NCBI GenBank assembly: GCA_019925095.2
Contig: CM034401.1
Location: 13,676,338-13,740,337, forward strand
Source of the DNA: Dendrolimus kikuchii
Lineage: Eukaryota > Arthropoda > Insecta > Lepidoptera > Lasiocampidae
Direction of reading: 5' to 3'
Length of the DNA stretch: 64,000 bases
Below are positions 11,821 to 22,684 of this stretch, one piece after another (the first letter of the stretch is position 1; each line of letters begins with the position of its first letter). Position numbers and translations under genes: made by a program. The notes under the pieces are model-generated. The model was not told the origin of the DNA, did not search any database, and saw only the letters and a list, made by a program, of their open reading frames with translations.

Positions 11821-12235
11821 TGAGGCCTCTTGGGGTGTAGAGGTTCTTACTCACCTGCACATGCCGTCGGGATGGGGGCGCGAGTGTTCCGCGCGCGCTT
11901 ACCTCTCCTCCCGTGGGGCGAGTTACAGACCGCCTCATGCCTAGAGAGATTGAAGATGCCGGGGGATAAGGGTAGTCCCCCGGCAGTGTAGGAGGCCTCG
12001 CGAGGCCCACGCCTGCCAGGGCTGCGGAGAGGCTAGGTCATATACCCCTAGCCCTGGCATAAGGCGAAGTACGGAACACCCAGGGGTTTTAGTGGGTATC
12101 CCTAAACGGGGAGTGGCAATAGCATGGCACCAGTTCTGACTGGGCATGCTAGTGCCACCCGGGGGTGGCGAATCCCAGACTAGGTCGCGAATTATCCCCC
12201 CAAGGTGACTTAATAACATCAAATATCGCACCTTT
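11821..12235 (+). mobile_element. 3' untranslated part of the R1-like element
   Basis: GC-rich sequence with CCCGTGGGGCGAGTTACAG, GCCGGGGGATAAGGG and GAATCCCAGACTAGG motifs follows the ORF remnant directly. GC content drops sharply at about 12240, which probably marks the element end. Long minus-strand frames here are shadows of the high GC. Confidence 0.6.
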
Positions 12236-12289
12236 TACTATGCCGTAGTACCGAAGGAAAATAAACACCCACCGAATAATGAAAGCCTA

Positions 12290-12570
12290 TAAATGTTCCA
12301 CTGCTGGTCTCAGGCCTGCCACTATAGGGGAACGGACAGTATACCCGTCACGCTTCTCCAAGGCGGCTTGGCAGGTTTGACACATCAGTTATCTCGATGT
12401 ACATACAGATTTCATGACGATGCTTTCCTGCCCCATTATTAGCACTTGGTAATTGTGACAATATGCACATTAGGTCAGAAAACTGCCTAAGTGGTGCATG
12501 AGTTTCGACCGTTCGAACTCGCACCCTTGAACCTGGGACGCGTGCGCTAGCCATTACGCTACCACGACTT
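12290..12570 (-). mobile_element. tRNA-derived SINE
   Basis: The minus-strand head is GTCGTGGTAGCGTAATGGCT with a good A box. A decayed B-box region (GAGTTCGAACGG) follows, then CACTTAGGCAGTTTTC and an end near CCAGCAGTGGAACATTTA. It lies directly after the R1-like remnant. Confidence 0.75.
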
Positions 12571-12911
12571 AATACCTAGTGTGCTTACTTCAAATTATCA
12601 GCAAACAAAAAAAAGACAGAGTCCCACGTAAGGTACGTGGGCTAGTGCTTAAATAAATACCGAAATATTTTAATAGATTGGACAGTCGTCATTAGTCCCA
12701 CGATATATTACTTGACCTGGGTAATAAAATGTGCACAAAACACGTTACTTGTGTGGGCAAGCGTACGTGGGGCACTAACTCTTGTTTTTCCGAGATGAAC
12801 TAAACCACTCCACGCTTCACTGTGACTTAGTCTGATATTAATTTTTAAGGAAGTCAACACATAGACTAATTTTGATGTTTTGCGACTACATATTCGTGAC
12901 TAGTACACCTT

Positions 12912-13408
12912 ATTAAAACTAAGTTTTAACAATTTTAAGCGTAGCATAGATTTTTATTTTTATTCTGACCATTTGGCCACTTTTCAGTAGCCGTGATCAC
13001 GGAAAACAAGGATGTTAAGTGTCAATGAGTAATGTTAAAATTGTTATTCAGCCTACCCCCGACTTGTTCATTTTTTTATTATTTATGATTACTATTTACT
13101 CTATGGGAACCTAATCTAATTTACCATCACTCCGCAACATGTGGTTTGAAGAGAAGAAGCGGTGCAAGAAACACTTCGGCAACTTGTCTAGTTCTAATAG
13201 TTTTATATAATATTAAAAGGGGAGGTAAATAAAAAAAAACAATCAAGTTGCAGTGTGTTCAGGAAAGAAACCCAGAAAGAGCTCGCAGTGTCCTAAGGTC
13301 TGGCAGTTGATTTTGCTGGGTTGGGCTTAATAATTTTGATGATCGGGTCTTAAACAAGTGGTACATAAAACCACTTAACCGCTTAAACCCGATAAAACGT
13401 AGTTTTAA
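12912..13408. mobile_element. Foldback MITE, diverged copy with replaced interior
   Basis: The left part (to about 13075) matches the MITE at 21188-21487, including GCCACTTTTCAGTAGCCGTG followed by ATCACGG. The right end TTAAACCCGATAAAACGTAG also matches that MITE. The middle (about 13080-13370) does not, and seems to be inserted or unrelated DNA. Confidence 0.6.
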
Positions 13409-13409
13409 T

Positions 13410-14285
13410 GTCTACGACAACTGAATTTTAATGCATAAAGCTAGTATCTATAGAACATCTTTCATAATTTAACTAAAATATTTTCATATTCAAAGCCCTG
13501 AAACGGGAATCAAACTCAAAGTCCATCTAAGTAGAATATTCAGACCATCAATATTAAAATTGTTTTAAGACCCTTGTAAAATCTTCACGTACTTACGATG
13601 AAGAAAAAGCTACAAAGGCGCGATGTCTGAATTTTCCTTGTTCACAATTTTTATTCGCTTTACAAGCGTTTCTGTTTCATTACAAGTGGCATATTCTTTT
13701 ACTTATTGTTCCTTAATAAAGAAAATCTTTTCTGAATTTTCTTTATTAGTTCCAAATGATAAAAATGAAATCATATCTGCGTCATTTTTGACTGTTTTTG
13801 TCTGTTTTACTGACTATGGGATGAGCTATATATGCAGAATATTTGGAAGCAATTCTTGTTCGAACGCAACTACGTGGTTAGAACAGTTTATTGGATTCGC
13901 AAAAAATTCGCGTACGCCGCCATAAACGTAACTATAAGCCGAGCGGTTTGCCGATGACTACGTAATATTATTGTATTGTATGACTTACCATTATTGTACA
14001 TACTTATATAAAATACACATAATAAAAAATTAAAATAAAAAGTTTATTGTAATAGCTACTTATGTAACCTTTTTTTCAACTCTACTGACTGTCGACGCGT
14101 GACATCATGAGGCTATCGGCAAAGAACCTAAGGATGGATTAGAAAAGAATGTGTAACATGTGCAATATAACTAGAATAAAAAAAGTATATATATAAAATA
14201 CAATAGAATAGAAAAACATAGAAATAAGGCAAAAATATACACATATTGATATATATAAATAATAATAATAATTAGTATAGACCCC
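13410..14285. other. No gene recognised
   Basis: The frame 13623-13925 is AT-driven and lacks a domain or splice context. The rest is AT-rich with short A runs. Confidence 0.4.
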
Positions 14286-14289
14286 CAGG

Positions 14290-14870
14290 GGGGCTTTGTG
14301 GCGAAGCCTTAGGTAAGTAGCGATACATCGTACCTGACTCCGGGGTCCAAGGCAAGGCCCCCCACCTCCGTGATTGCCTTAACCAGCCGGCACAGAGTGG
14401 AGATCGCTAGAGCTAAGACTCAAGCTCCAGGGGTGGAAGTGATAAATGGCATCACGTCAGAAGTAGCTATGGTGAACCTGCAGCCTACCTCTCTACACCC
14501 CTTAGCCACTCACACCCATGTTGCCCCTGCCTTCTATGGTATTTTTAGGGGCCCATGCAGGGAGTGGCGAGTCACCGTCTGCCCATTTTTCCATGTTCCC
14601 CGAACATTGCGACGGGCAGACGCCATAGTCCCCATATTTCCAGACCCCTAGTACCACTAGCAGTTCACACCAATAGCCCGGTACTTTTTTGTTCTCATTT
14701 TCCACAATAGTCCTACACTGGCCGGGGCTTTCTTCCCTTGGGTGCATTATTATATGGTATAGACCGAAATAATCGCCGGGCAGTGTCACGCCATTTACAT
14801 TAAATTTGTCAAGGGGCCTCTAAGTGTTGGCCTTCCCATGGCTCCACGCAAGCCCTCCAAAAGTTCGACA
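14290..14870 (-). mobile_element. Retroelement-like segment, inverted partner of 1320-1665
   Basis: On the minus strand it reads TTTTGGAGGGCTTGCGTGG, AGAGGCCCCTTGACAAATTT and ACCGGGCTATTGGTGTGAAC in the same order as the segment at 1320-1665. It extends to a GC-rich end with a CCCCCAGGGGGGC palindrome at about 14282-14294. Frames on both strands are incidental. Confidence 0.6.
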
Positions 14871-16340
14871 ATTTTATGGCCCGTGGTCTCTGGAGACATA
14901 CAATAATCATAGTAATATTGTATAGAGTTACGTAAATATGGAAGAGATAAAGATGTGATAATTGAGTCTAGAGCCCGAGGCAATAATTCTTCACGAGTCC
15001 ATTGAACGCCTCAAGAGATTGCTCACGCCTGATTTTCACAGGTAGCGCATTCCACAGACACACTGCATAACTGCGAAAGATTTATTGTAAAATCGCGAGT
15101 GGTTTACAGGTGTTTTCAGATGTATGTTTTCCGATCATCTGAGGTGATGAGTATGACTAAAGTGTAGATATTTAAAATTTTATATATTTAAAATTTCAGA
15201 TAAGGAGTTTTTGGATTAAATAGTACATTATATAGAAGAGACAGAATATGATATGACAGATGATGATGAGTAAATGTCCCACATGCACGGAAATTGAAAC
15301 CCCCTTAACCAATCATTCAAACAATAGCAATCACATTTCAGGACAGACGCAATTTAGTTTCATTCAACAACTCACTGCACTTGCTAAAAGTCTGTTACAA
15401 GTTTGTCTTTTTAACATGACAAACGAATCCGACTACAAAATGGCGATGTCTTCCATCTATCAAGGGAAAATTGGGGGGACAGAGGTATTCATACATACTT
15501 TTATATAAAAAGAGAAGGAATATGTATGTATCAAGAATGTGTAGTGTACTTTGAACAAGAGATCGCGGTACCATGACTTGAAAACCATAATTTAACATTA
15601 AATAATAAACAATGTAGGCACGGTAGCTTGACAAAATAACATATAATAATAATCAGACGGACGGGCAGGTTTTATAAGGATGTCGTTTTCGCCAACGCTT
15701 ACGAGTTTCAAAAGCATATTCATATTAAATAGGGTCTACGTGTAAGAATTTCACAAAAATCTTAATTCATCCATGCCATTCTTGTTTTCACTACCAGTAT
15801 AAAATGTCATTGAACATTTCTTTCCGAGCTGTCAAGCATAAAACTATTTTTCATTCCTGCGATAAAACTCACCAAGTCGCCGTTGAACAATTGTTTATTT
15901 CTATTTCTCCATTCGCGCCAAACGCTAATGAAACAGTGTGATAACAAAACAAATAATATTATTTTATAATTAAAACCGCGAACAACAATATCCGTTGCGG
16001 AAATTTATAAACAAAGAAAACAAGTACAAAAACATCGCGCCGGATTTTCTCAATTTCGTTTTAAAAGAACCACAGTCATTTGTTTGGCGTGCTCCCCTAA
16101 CGAGTTGGAACGTATTTCGGAGCCCAGCCGGATGCTTAACATTCTTCATGGAGCCTAATTTTGTTGCCGATGCGATGAAAACTGAATAAATTCCTTGTGT
16201 TACGTAATGAACAGTTGTCTAGTGAAATTTAAAGTATTTTCTATTAGATTAATAGATTGAGATCAAGACGGTTACCCAGGATTACTATTCTACTTATATT
16301 TATTGTCTTAAAGGTTTATAGGTCACACGGATCCATAAAA
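14871..16340. other. No gene recognised
   Basis: Several 60-90 codon frames (15260-15508 +, 15395-15634 -, 15995-16189 +) have no domain or signal peptide. No clear repeat ends were seen. Confidence 0.4.
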
Positions 16341-16343
16341 AAA

Positions 16344-16478
16344 AGGTTGGTGTGCTGAGTATCAGATTATGATTTCTAGCGTATTTTTTTCCGCTGAACA
16401 TGAATCCGAGGTCAGAATTGGGAACCAATGATAAAATAATCGAGAAAACCCTGCCTGATACTCAGCATACAACTACAC
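16344..16478. mobile_element. Small foldback MITE
   Basis: GTGTGCTGAGTATCAG near the left end is mirrored by CTGATACTCAGCATAC near the right end, about 135 bp apart. The interior has no ORF. This fits a short non-autonomous DNA transposon. Target-site repeats are unclear. Confidence 0.6.
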
Positions 16479-16672
16479 TTTATTGTGGATCTGTCTAATT
16501 TATAAATTCAGTTAAAATTTTCTAAATTCAATTAAACTTTAACTTTTTGGTTATACGATATTTTCAATTAGGCTTTTTAGTTGCAAAAATAGTATACTCA
16601 TGGGCATTACAGAACCTTTCACTGTACGTATAAATGCTTATAATATTTATTTAGAGTAATCTACTGGTTTAA

Positions 16673-17572
16673 AAGCCAGTGAACGGCTACCTGTATGTAT
16701 TTGACCAGACCTGAGTTTTTGTACATTGAAGCCCCTATACCTACCATGCATGAGGTGAAGACTCACTAAGCTCTAAGTGGTGGACGCGACAAGCGCTCAG
16801 GCAAGACAGGTATCGATTTTTGACGAATCTTAAATCCATTTGACCACGTCTGCCGTTTTGAAATTAGAAAATATATGATTATTATTATCGGAAAATAAGA
16901 ATGGCAGACCATTATCACGCGGTTTACTTTGTGGCAGACAATTTGGAAAATGATAAAAAAAAATTTTTTTGAAAGTAATTGACCAGATCTGCCATTGATA
17001 TATTTTATTTATGATAGTCTTAAAAACTTATATTGATCATGGCAGACGTCTACATTGCGTACACACATCAATAAATAATAAAATCTTAGCTACTACCCGG
17101 TCAGATGTATATCTTTTCCGTCACTATAATTTACTTGCGAATTGCGATTTACTTTATCACTGTATTTACAGAAATTAATATTTTTTTAAATTCTATATAT
17201 CAAACTTCATTAGTTAGATAATACGAAGTGATTTTTTTCTAGAAGAATCATAAAAATAATTCAATTCCTTATTTTTAGTTTTTGCTTTTTATTTCGTCAA
17301 GACAAAATTCAAGTGTTGAACGGAGTCATGTTTGTTGTTAGGTGACTCCTCTTCATCATCCATTGAATCGAATTCTGCAAAAATAAAACATAAATTGTAA
17401 AATAAAAGTAAATTGATCTGAACATGTTCAAGAAAGAATTTTTATCAACTTACCAGGGACATTGGCGATTAAGTCACTCACAAAAGATGGAAGTTGGTCA
17501 CCTTCGAAACATTTGAAGGCGTACAAAAACTCAGGTCTGGTCAAATACATACAGGTGGCCGTTCACTGGCTC
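16673..17572. mobile_element. 900-bp DNA transposon with ~52-bp terminal inverted repeats and TTAA duplications (piggyBac-like)
   Basis: The left end begins AAGCCAGTGAACGGCTACCT right after TTAA at 16669-16672. The right end, reversed, begins GAGCCAGTGAACGGCCACCT next to TTAA at 17573-17576. The inverted match continues to 16724 and 17521 with very few differences. TTAA duplication is the hallmark of the piggyBac superfamily, although the ends do not start with the usual CCC. The interior has a split reading frame on the minus strand and several GGCAGAC/GTCTGCC repeats. It is too short to encode a transposase. Confidence 0.7.
17289..17550 (-). CDS. Small two-exon reading frame inside the TTAA element
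   Basis: The first exon, 17550-17454, opens with an ATG inside the terminal inverted repeat (MYLTRPEFLYAFKCFEGDQL and onward) and ends at G|GTAAG. A 79-bp intron follows, with an acceptor at TTTTTGCAG. The second exon, 17374-17289, keeps the frame, carries a DDEEE acidic patch and ends at a TAA that overlaps an AATAAA. The product would be 60 residues. I do not recognise it. It could be the remnant of an element gene with its middle deleted, or a chance frame. Confidence 0.35.
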
Positions 17573-17579
17573 TTAAACT

Positions 17580-18295
17580 ATACGTACAAATATTCGCTAA
17601 ACTAATCAAGATATGTAGTCCCATTTCCTGACACATGAAAGGTGTTAAGAGTGCTGAATAATTAAAAAATATCAAAATATTGTTACGAGTTACAGGACTC
17701 GAATTAAAATGCCGTTGGAATTACTATAGAATTTATTAGCACTATACAAACACGTAAACACAGGTACAAATATAACTGAACACAAGCAGTCCAAACGTAA
17801 TGCGCGATTCAATAACACGCGCAAAGTCCGTCACTGTATAGATTATCGAATGTACACACGTCTTGTCTCGCTAGTGGATAGCGCTTGACTGCCGATCTCT
17901 CCATTGGGCCATTGCTTTATACTGCACCGATACAAAATGGCTGCCCACCCGCGTAGATCGAATTTCTTAGAATCAGTTCGACACACCTGTCTACGACTGC
18001 CATAACAGATTAAAATACACAATGGTCTGTTTTTTTAATCACAAAATTTAAACACAAGGTAAACAAAGGAAGACAGTCATAAATAGTTTCGATGTTATTA
18101 GCTCGAACGCTGGCGGGTAATAAATGTGCTTTGTTTATAAATATGCAGGTGGCCCAAATTGTAACAATATGTATATAAATAAATAAGCTTTATTAATAAG
18201 TTTAATTAATGGTAGTTAGCATATATTTCATCTATATAAATAACAATGAATCGTTGAAATGTATGTAACATTTAAGATTGTATGTGTACGCGCAT
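17580..18295. other. No gene recognised
   Basis: Mixed sequence with a GC-richer stretch at 17800-18000. No exon or repeat boundary could be supported. Confidence 0.4.
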
Positions 18296-18450
18296 AACTT
18301 GAGATCGACTTTATTAATGAAATTTTTTGTGTGTTTTAATGGGCGGGTCCTCGGATAGATTAAATTTACAATTGGCACTGGTAGATGGCGCTGGGATCGG
18401 GTCGTAGATTTTTTATTTTTTCAGGGCAGGGCAACGTCTGTCGGAACCTC
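18296..18450 (+). repeat. Interspersed repeat ending in CAACGTCTGTCGGAACC
   Basis: GTGTGTTTTAATGGGCGGGT, then TAGATGGCGCTGGGATCGGG and the end CAACGTCTGTCGGAACCTCT recur at 57825-57932, and reversed at 61493-61640. It is likely a SINE or MITE tail. Orientation is given by analogy with those copies. Confidence 0.55.
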
Positions 18451-19490
18451 TACTACAATATACATTACATTATAAAATAGTACAATGAAGGAAACATAAC
18501 TTACTTTGTTTTCTACGTATAATCCCTTAAGACTTTAATTAGAATACTGAGCTTAGGTCATCGAAGTCAATGAGTAAGATTCCAAAAAGACTGGCTACGT
18601 TACCTCACTAGATCGCCATGCTGACCCGTTGTCCGAGGTAGGAATCAACACTCTGATTACCTGAAAAGCCAATGAGTCATTTTGATAGCTATTTGTAGAG
18701 GCTCATGACCTCAGGTCGAAGCATTTTAACAACAAAACAACACAAACATAATAATATAACTCTCACCGCTTGAGTGATTTGGCTTTTTCCGCCGCCGAAC
18801 TAGCTGATCTAAACGTGTAATTTAATTAATTCATTTGATAGCCAGCACAAAAATTTCTAAAAGTTGTCAACCATAATAACCATAAGCACATTCGTAGTCA
18901 CTCAAACAACTAAACAACATTTATAGGATTTAGTTGTCATGTCCTTTCAACTTTTCCTCAACACGATAAGACGGTAAGTCCGTGTAGTTGTCTGGCGAAG
19001 TTAAATGTTTGCAGGAAAACGTTAAAGACACGGGAAGTGGTCAAAGTTGGTCGACGCTCGGCCATAAAGTCTACAAGTTCATCGTAATGCTGAGTGGCGT
19101 CCATTAGCAAGTTAGCCTTCGTAGAACTGCACTTTCGAAATACTCTGGAATATTTTACGTATTGTGTAGGCTTGGAATTATTTGAAAATATTTTGTACGG
19201 ATGTTATTTATAAAGCGTCACTTATACGTGTTTGTTTTTAATTCTTATTTCTATTTGTTTCTATTATCTTATTGTAATTTAATGATATAAATGTGACTTA
19301 CTTCCTGAGAGTTTATAAGGATACAGTCACGTGTTGCAATAAATTCTAATATTATTTATATATAACATATTAGCCGCCCGGCGCGGTTTCACACGCGTTC
19401 TGTCCCGTTCCCGTGGTATATAGTGTCGTGTTATATAACCTATGACATTCCCTGTTAACGTAGATTTCGAACAGTAAAATAATTTTTAAA
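18451..19490. other. No gene recognised
   Basis: AT-rich, no supported exon. A good GTAAGT at about 18975 follows an ATG with 11 codons, but the peptide is not a signal sequence and the phase does not fit gene 1. Confidence 0.4.
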
Positions 19491-19526
19491 ATCGGTTTAG
19501 TAGATCTAGAGATCTACTAAACCGAT
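19491..19526. repeat. Near-perfect 36-bp palindrome
   Basis: The arms ATCGGTTTAGTAGATCT and AGATCTACTAAACCGAT are exact reverse complements, 17 bp each, with a 2-bp spacer. No ORF or gene is nearby. Confidence 0.9.
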
Positions 19527-19649
19527 ATTATTAGTATATAACCGAATATTAGTATAGAACTTTTAAAGTATCATCATAAACATAATTATAATTACTTTTC
19601 ACACATTCCATGTCGGGCTTTTTTGTAAAATGTAGTAAACAATAAAAAA

Positions 19650-19955
19650 TATCTATAATATTATAAAAGTCTAAACATGCCATGTCTATACATCGAAACT
19701 ATTAAAAAAAACAACTGGAATAGACTATATAAACGACGGAGAACACGATGTATTTTTTAGCTTTGTTGTCGGTTTATCTGTGGTCCCGGGAATTTTCCCG
19801 GGAGCGGTTTGCAGTTGTTCGAGTGCATAAAAATTACCTTATTCCGACACAGTTTTCACTAAAACGATAGATTACAATATTTTTTTAAATGCTGCGGTAC
19901 TTTGTTTCCCGGGAATTTCAAGACCAGCATGGAGGAAGTCGAGGGCATATCTTAG
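19650..19955 (-). repeat. Interspersed repeat (GCCCGCGACTTCG family), reverse copy
   Basis: Reverse orientation of the repeat at 2292-2745. It contains ACTATATAAACG, GAATTTTCCCGGGAGCGGTT, TTATTCCGACACAGTTTTCA and GGGAATTTCAAGACC. The core end is degraded. Confidence 0.65.
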
Positions 19956-19984
19956 TTCTTCATAAAAATGAAAAATAAATATGT

Positions 19985-20395
19985 GTGTGTGCAGTTTACA
20001 CGCAGTAGAAGTTTGACAAGGGGTGGGAGGGATTCTAAATTTCGTGATATCACATTTCATATATTATATCATTATAGTATATTTAAGCTTTAAAACACGA
20101 AAATTGAAGTATTAACGAAAAACTTCAAAACATTTCCAACTCTATCTGTATGAGCATAGTATTGTTGTTTTAGACTAAAAAATGTTATTATCAGTTTTAT
20201 TTCGGTCCAAATTGGACCTATGTTTAATCATCGGTCTTATTGACTCTCTAATCAGTGCTGCACAGTGTAAAACTCATATCTTATCTCTTGCAGACTTAGT
20301 GCTATATATGTATGTATGTATCTCTTTTTTCTCTCGCTTTCTCGTTTCATCGAGTTTCAAATCACAACGATTCTAAAGAAGTTTCACTTCAAAAC
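19985..20395 (+). repeat. Repeat family N, copy 2
   Basis: It matches 9685-10040 in order: TTTACACGCAGTAGAAGT, AAAAAATGTTATTATCAG, CTATGTTTAATCATCGGTC and TTTCGTTTCATCGAGTTTC. It is interrupted on the right by a family A copy. The hydrophobic frame from 20182, with GTAAAAC after CACAGT, mimics a signal-peptide exon but belongs to the repeat. Confidence 0.65.
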
Positions 20396-20407
20396 ACTTA
20401 CTTTTTT

Positions 20408-20632
20408 ATTGAAGGAGTTCAGCAGACAGGCAGACGGCACACTTCATGGAAAGCGATTACCATCACCTATGGACATTTGCAACATCAAAGGTGCTACAAA
20501 TGCGCTGCTGCTCTCTTAAGGGAGACTGGAACCTGGTCACTAATGCCGGAACACAATTCAAGGTTGTTATGGCGACATACTTTACAACAGGGGTGGTAGC
20601 CATCCAGTCGGGCAAATGCCCTACCACCTGGC
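20408..20632 (+). repeat. Interspersed repeat family A, copy 2 (3'-truncated)
   Basis: It starts at GAAGGAGTTCAGCAGACAGG and runs through GGCAAATGCCCTACCACCTG, where homology ends without the final third. Family A structure is described at 8819-8968. Confidence 0.85.
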
Positions 20633-20883
20633 AATCTTATCAGTTAAGTTCTTCATTATATTTCACACGAAACGTAACCAATGGCAAAGTTCTAGACTTT
20701 ACCATGGCACAACAGTCATGCTCTCGATATTCGGGTGGGTTAACATCTCAACTGTTCAGACGAGGTACAAACAATAATTGTTGCGCTCCTTTTACTTGCA
20801 AGTCGTAAGAGGTACACCCGAACAAAATCTATGAAGCTACGATGTTTTGCAAGTTTATAAAAAGTATCTAAATTGAATTGAAA

Positions 20884-21075
20884 ATCAACCCCTGGTCTAG
20901 AGTATGCCGCCATAACAACCCTGAGTTGTGTTCCGGCATTAGTGACCAGGTTCCAGTCTCCCTTAAGAGGGCAGCAGCCCATTTGTAGCACCTGTTTTGT
21001 TGCAAACATCCATAGGCGATGGTAATCGCTTTCTATCAAGTGGGCCGTCTGCCTGTCTGCTGAACTCGAGCAATA
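20884..21075 (-). repeat. Interspersed repeat family A, copy 3 (5' part)
   Basis: Reverse orientation, from ACCCCTGGTCTAGAGTATGC to GTCTGCCTGTCTGCTGAACT. It faces copy 2 about 250 bp away. Confidence 0.85.
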
Positions 21076-21187
21076 AAAAAATTGACTGTCAACCTCCAAT
21101 TGTATATTCCGTAAAAATAACGACAAATAAATGGTAAAACCCTAATGACGTGTTAATTTAAGCGACGATAACAATAGATATCATTAT

Positions 21188-21487
21188 ATAATAAAACTAC
21201 GTTTTAATGGTTTTAAGCGCGGTAATTTATTAGATTTTTGTTATTCCGACGTTTCAGCCACTTTTCAGTGGCCGTGATCACGGAAGACAAAGATGTCAAG
21301 TGTCATTAGTTTTAATAATTAAAATAAACAAGTTGGCGGTAGGCTAAATAAAACTTTAACAATACTCGTTGACACTTGACATGTTTGACTTCCGTGATCA
21401 CGGCCACTGGAAAGTGGCCAAAAAGTCGGAATAACAAAAATCTAATAAATTACCGGGCTTAAACCCGTTAAAACGTAGTTTTATTAT
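21188..21487. mobile_element. 300-bp foldback MITE with long inverted repeats
   Basis: The ends ATAATAAAACTACGTTTTAA and TTAAAACGTAGTTTTATTAT are mirror images. The inverted match continues inward through GTTATTCCGAC, CCACTTTTCAGTGGCCGTGA, TCACGGAAG and GTCAAGTGTCA on both sides. The interior is a short unique spacer. A damaged relative is at 12912-13408. Confidence 0.85.
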
Positions 21488-21489
21488 GA

Positions 21490-22445
21490 ATAAAAGTCGC
21501 GAAAACTTAAGAAAATATTATATATCATTATATTAATACGTGAAGCAAAAACTTTGTACCCCGTTTTACGAAAATTGCGCGGATAGAGGAGTATGAAATT
21601 TCGCACACTTATAGTTTATATAGAGAAGGAATGAAAAATGATATTTTTTTTAATTATGCATAAAAAATACATTAAATCAATAAACACACACTACCATCTA
21701 TTTGACACACACGCACATATACTTTTGTTTATTGTTAAAGTCAAATTATCAGTGTAGCCTTGGCGAAATCTGTGATTATACGAGTAGAAGTATAATCTTA
21801 CAACAACAGAACCTTAATAATGTTCTAACTTAAAATTTAAATTAATTATGTTCGAATTTCGACTATTGGGTGACCACTGGTAATATTAAACAGACGTATA
21901 TCACTTCTTTGAACTTACATACAGCTGTTAAATTTTTAATAATTCCTCAGCAAGTGATTCGTAAAATTCGTGTTTCACAATTTTCATATACAAATCATTT
22001 CTGTAAAGGAAAAAGGGGATTCATAAACAGGCCCCAATAACAATTAGTTGCATGTTTTGAATTTGTTTAAATGCTACCAAGTTAAGTTCGGTCGTTACTC
22101 ATAGCGGTAATAAGCGTCAAAATGATTTATTCCCTGCTTACTTATTTGCGTAAGAAGCGTTTTTCCCATTTTACTTTCATCTCTTAAATGGAACACAAGT
22201 CGAAGGGAAATTTAGCTAAGAACTGTTTGTATAATGAAATGAACCTATGTATAATATATACGAGAGACTTTATTTCATCTCGAATGTAAATTATCATAAT
22301 AACTTCCATTAGTGATTAACCGCGCATGCAAAAGGGAAATGCTGAACAATACTTTTGAATGTGTGCTGCAAAATGCATGACAAAAGCAACTGCTCAGTGA
22401 TATTATGATAAGACGAATGGACAAAATATCTTTATATCAAGTACT
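21490..22445. other. No gene recognised
   Basis: AT-rich sequence without splice-bounded exons. Short A/T runs only. Confidence 0.45.
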
Positions 22446-22448
22446 CTC

Positions 22449-22680
22449 GCCAGGTGGTAAGGCATTTGCCCGACTGGATGGCTACTATCCCTGGTCTAAA
22501 GTATGTCGCCATAATAACCTTGAGTTGTGTTCCGGCATTAGTGACCAGGTTCCAGTTTCCCTTAAGAGAGCAGCAGCGCATTTGTAGCAACTTTGCTGTT
22601 GCAAATGTCCATGGGCGATGGTAACCGCTTTCCATCAAGTGGGCCGTCTGCCTGTCTGCTGATCTCCTGCAATAAAAAAA
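22449..22680 (-). repeat. Interspersed repeat family A, copy 4
   Basis: Reverse orientation, from GCCAGGTGGTAAGGCATTTG to CTGCTGATCTCCTGCAATAA. It lacks the distal third but has the GCAGGA start intact next to an A run. Confidence 0.85.
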
Positions 22681-22684
22681 AAGT

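Noticed and set aside
11699..12231. Two long minus-strand frames opposite the R1-like element
   Set aside because: High-GC shadows of the retroelement and its 3' part, with no domain.
20182..20270. ATG with hydrophobic codons and a phase 1 GTAAAA as the gene 1 first exon
   Set aside because: The same sequence occurs at about 9865 inside repeat family N, so it is repeat DNA.
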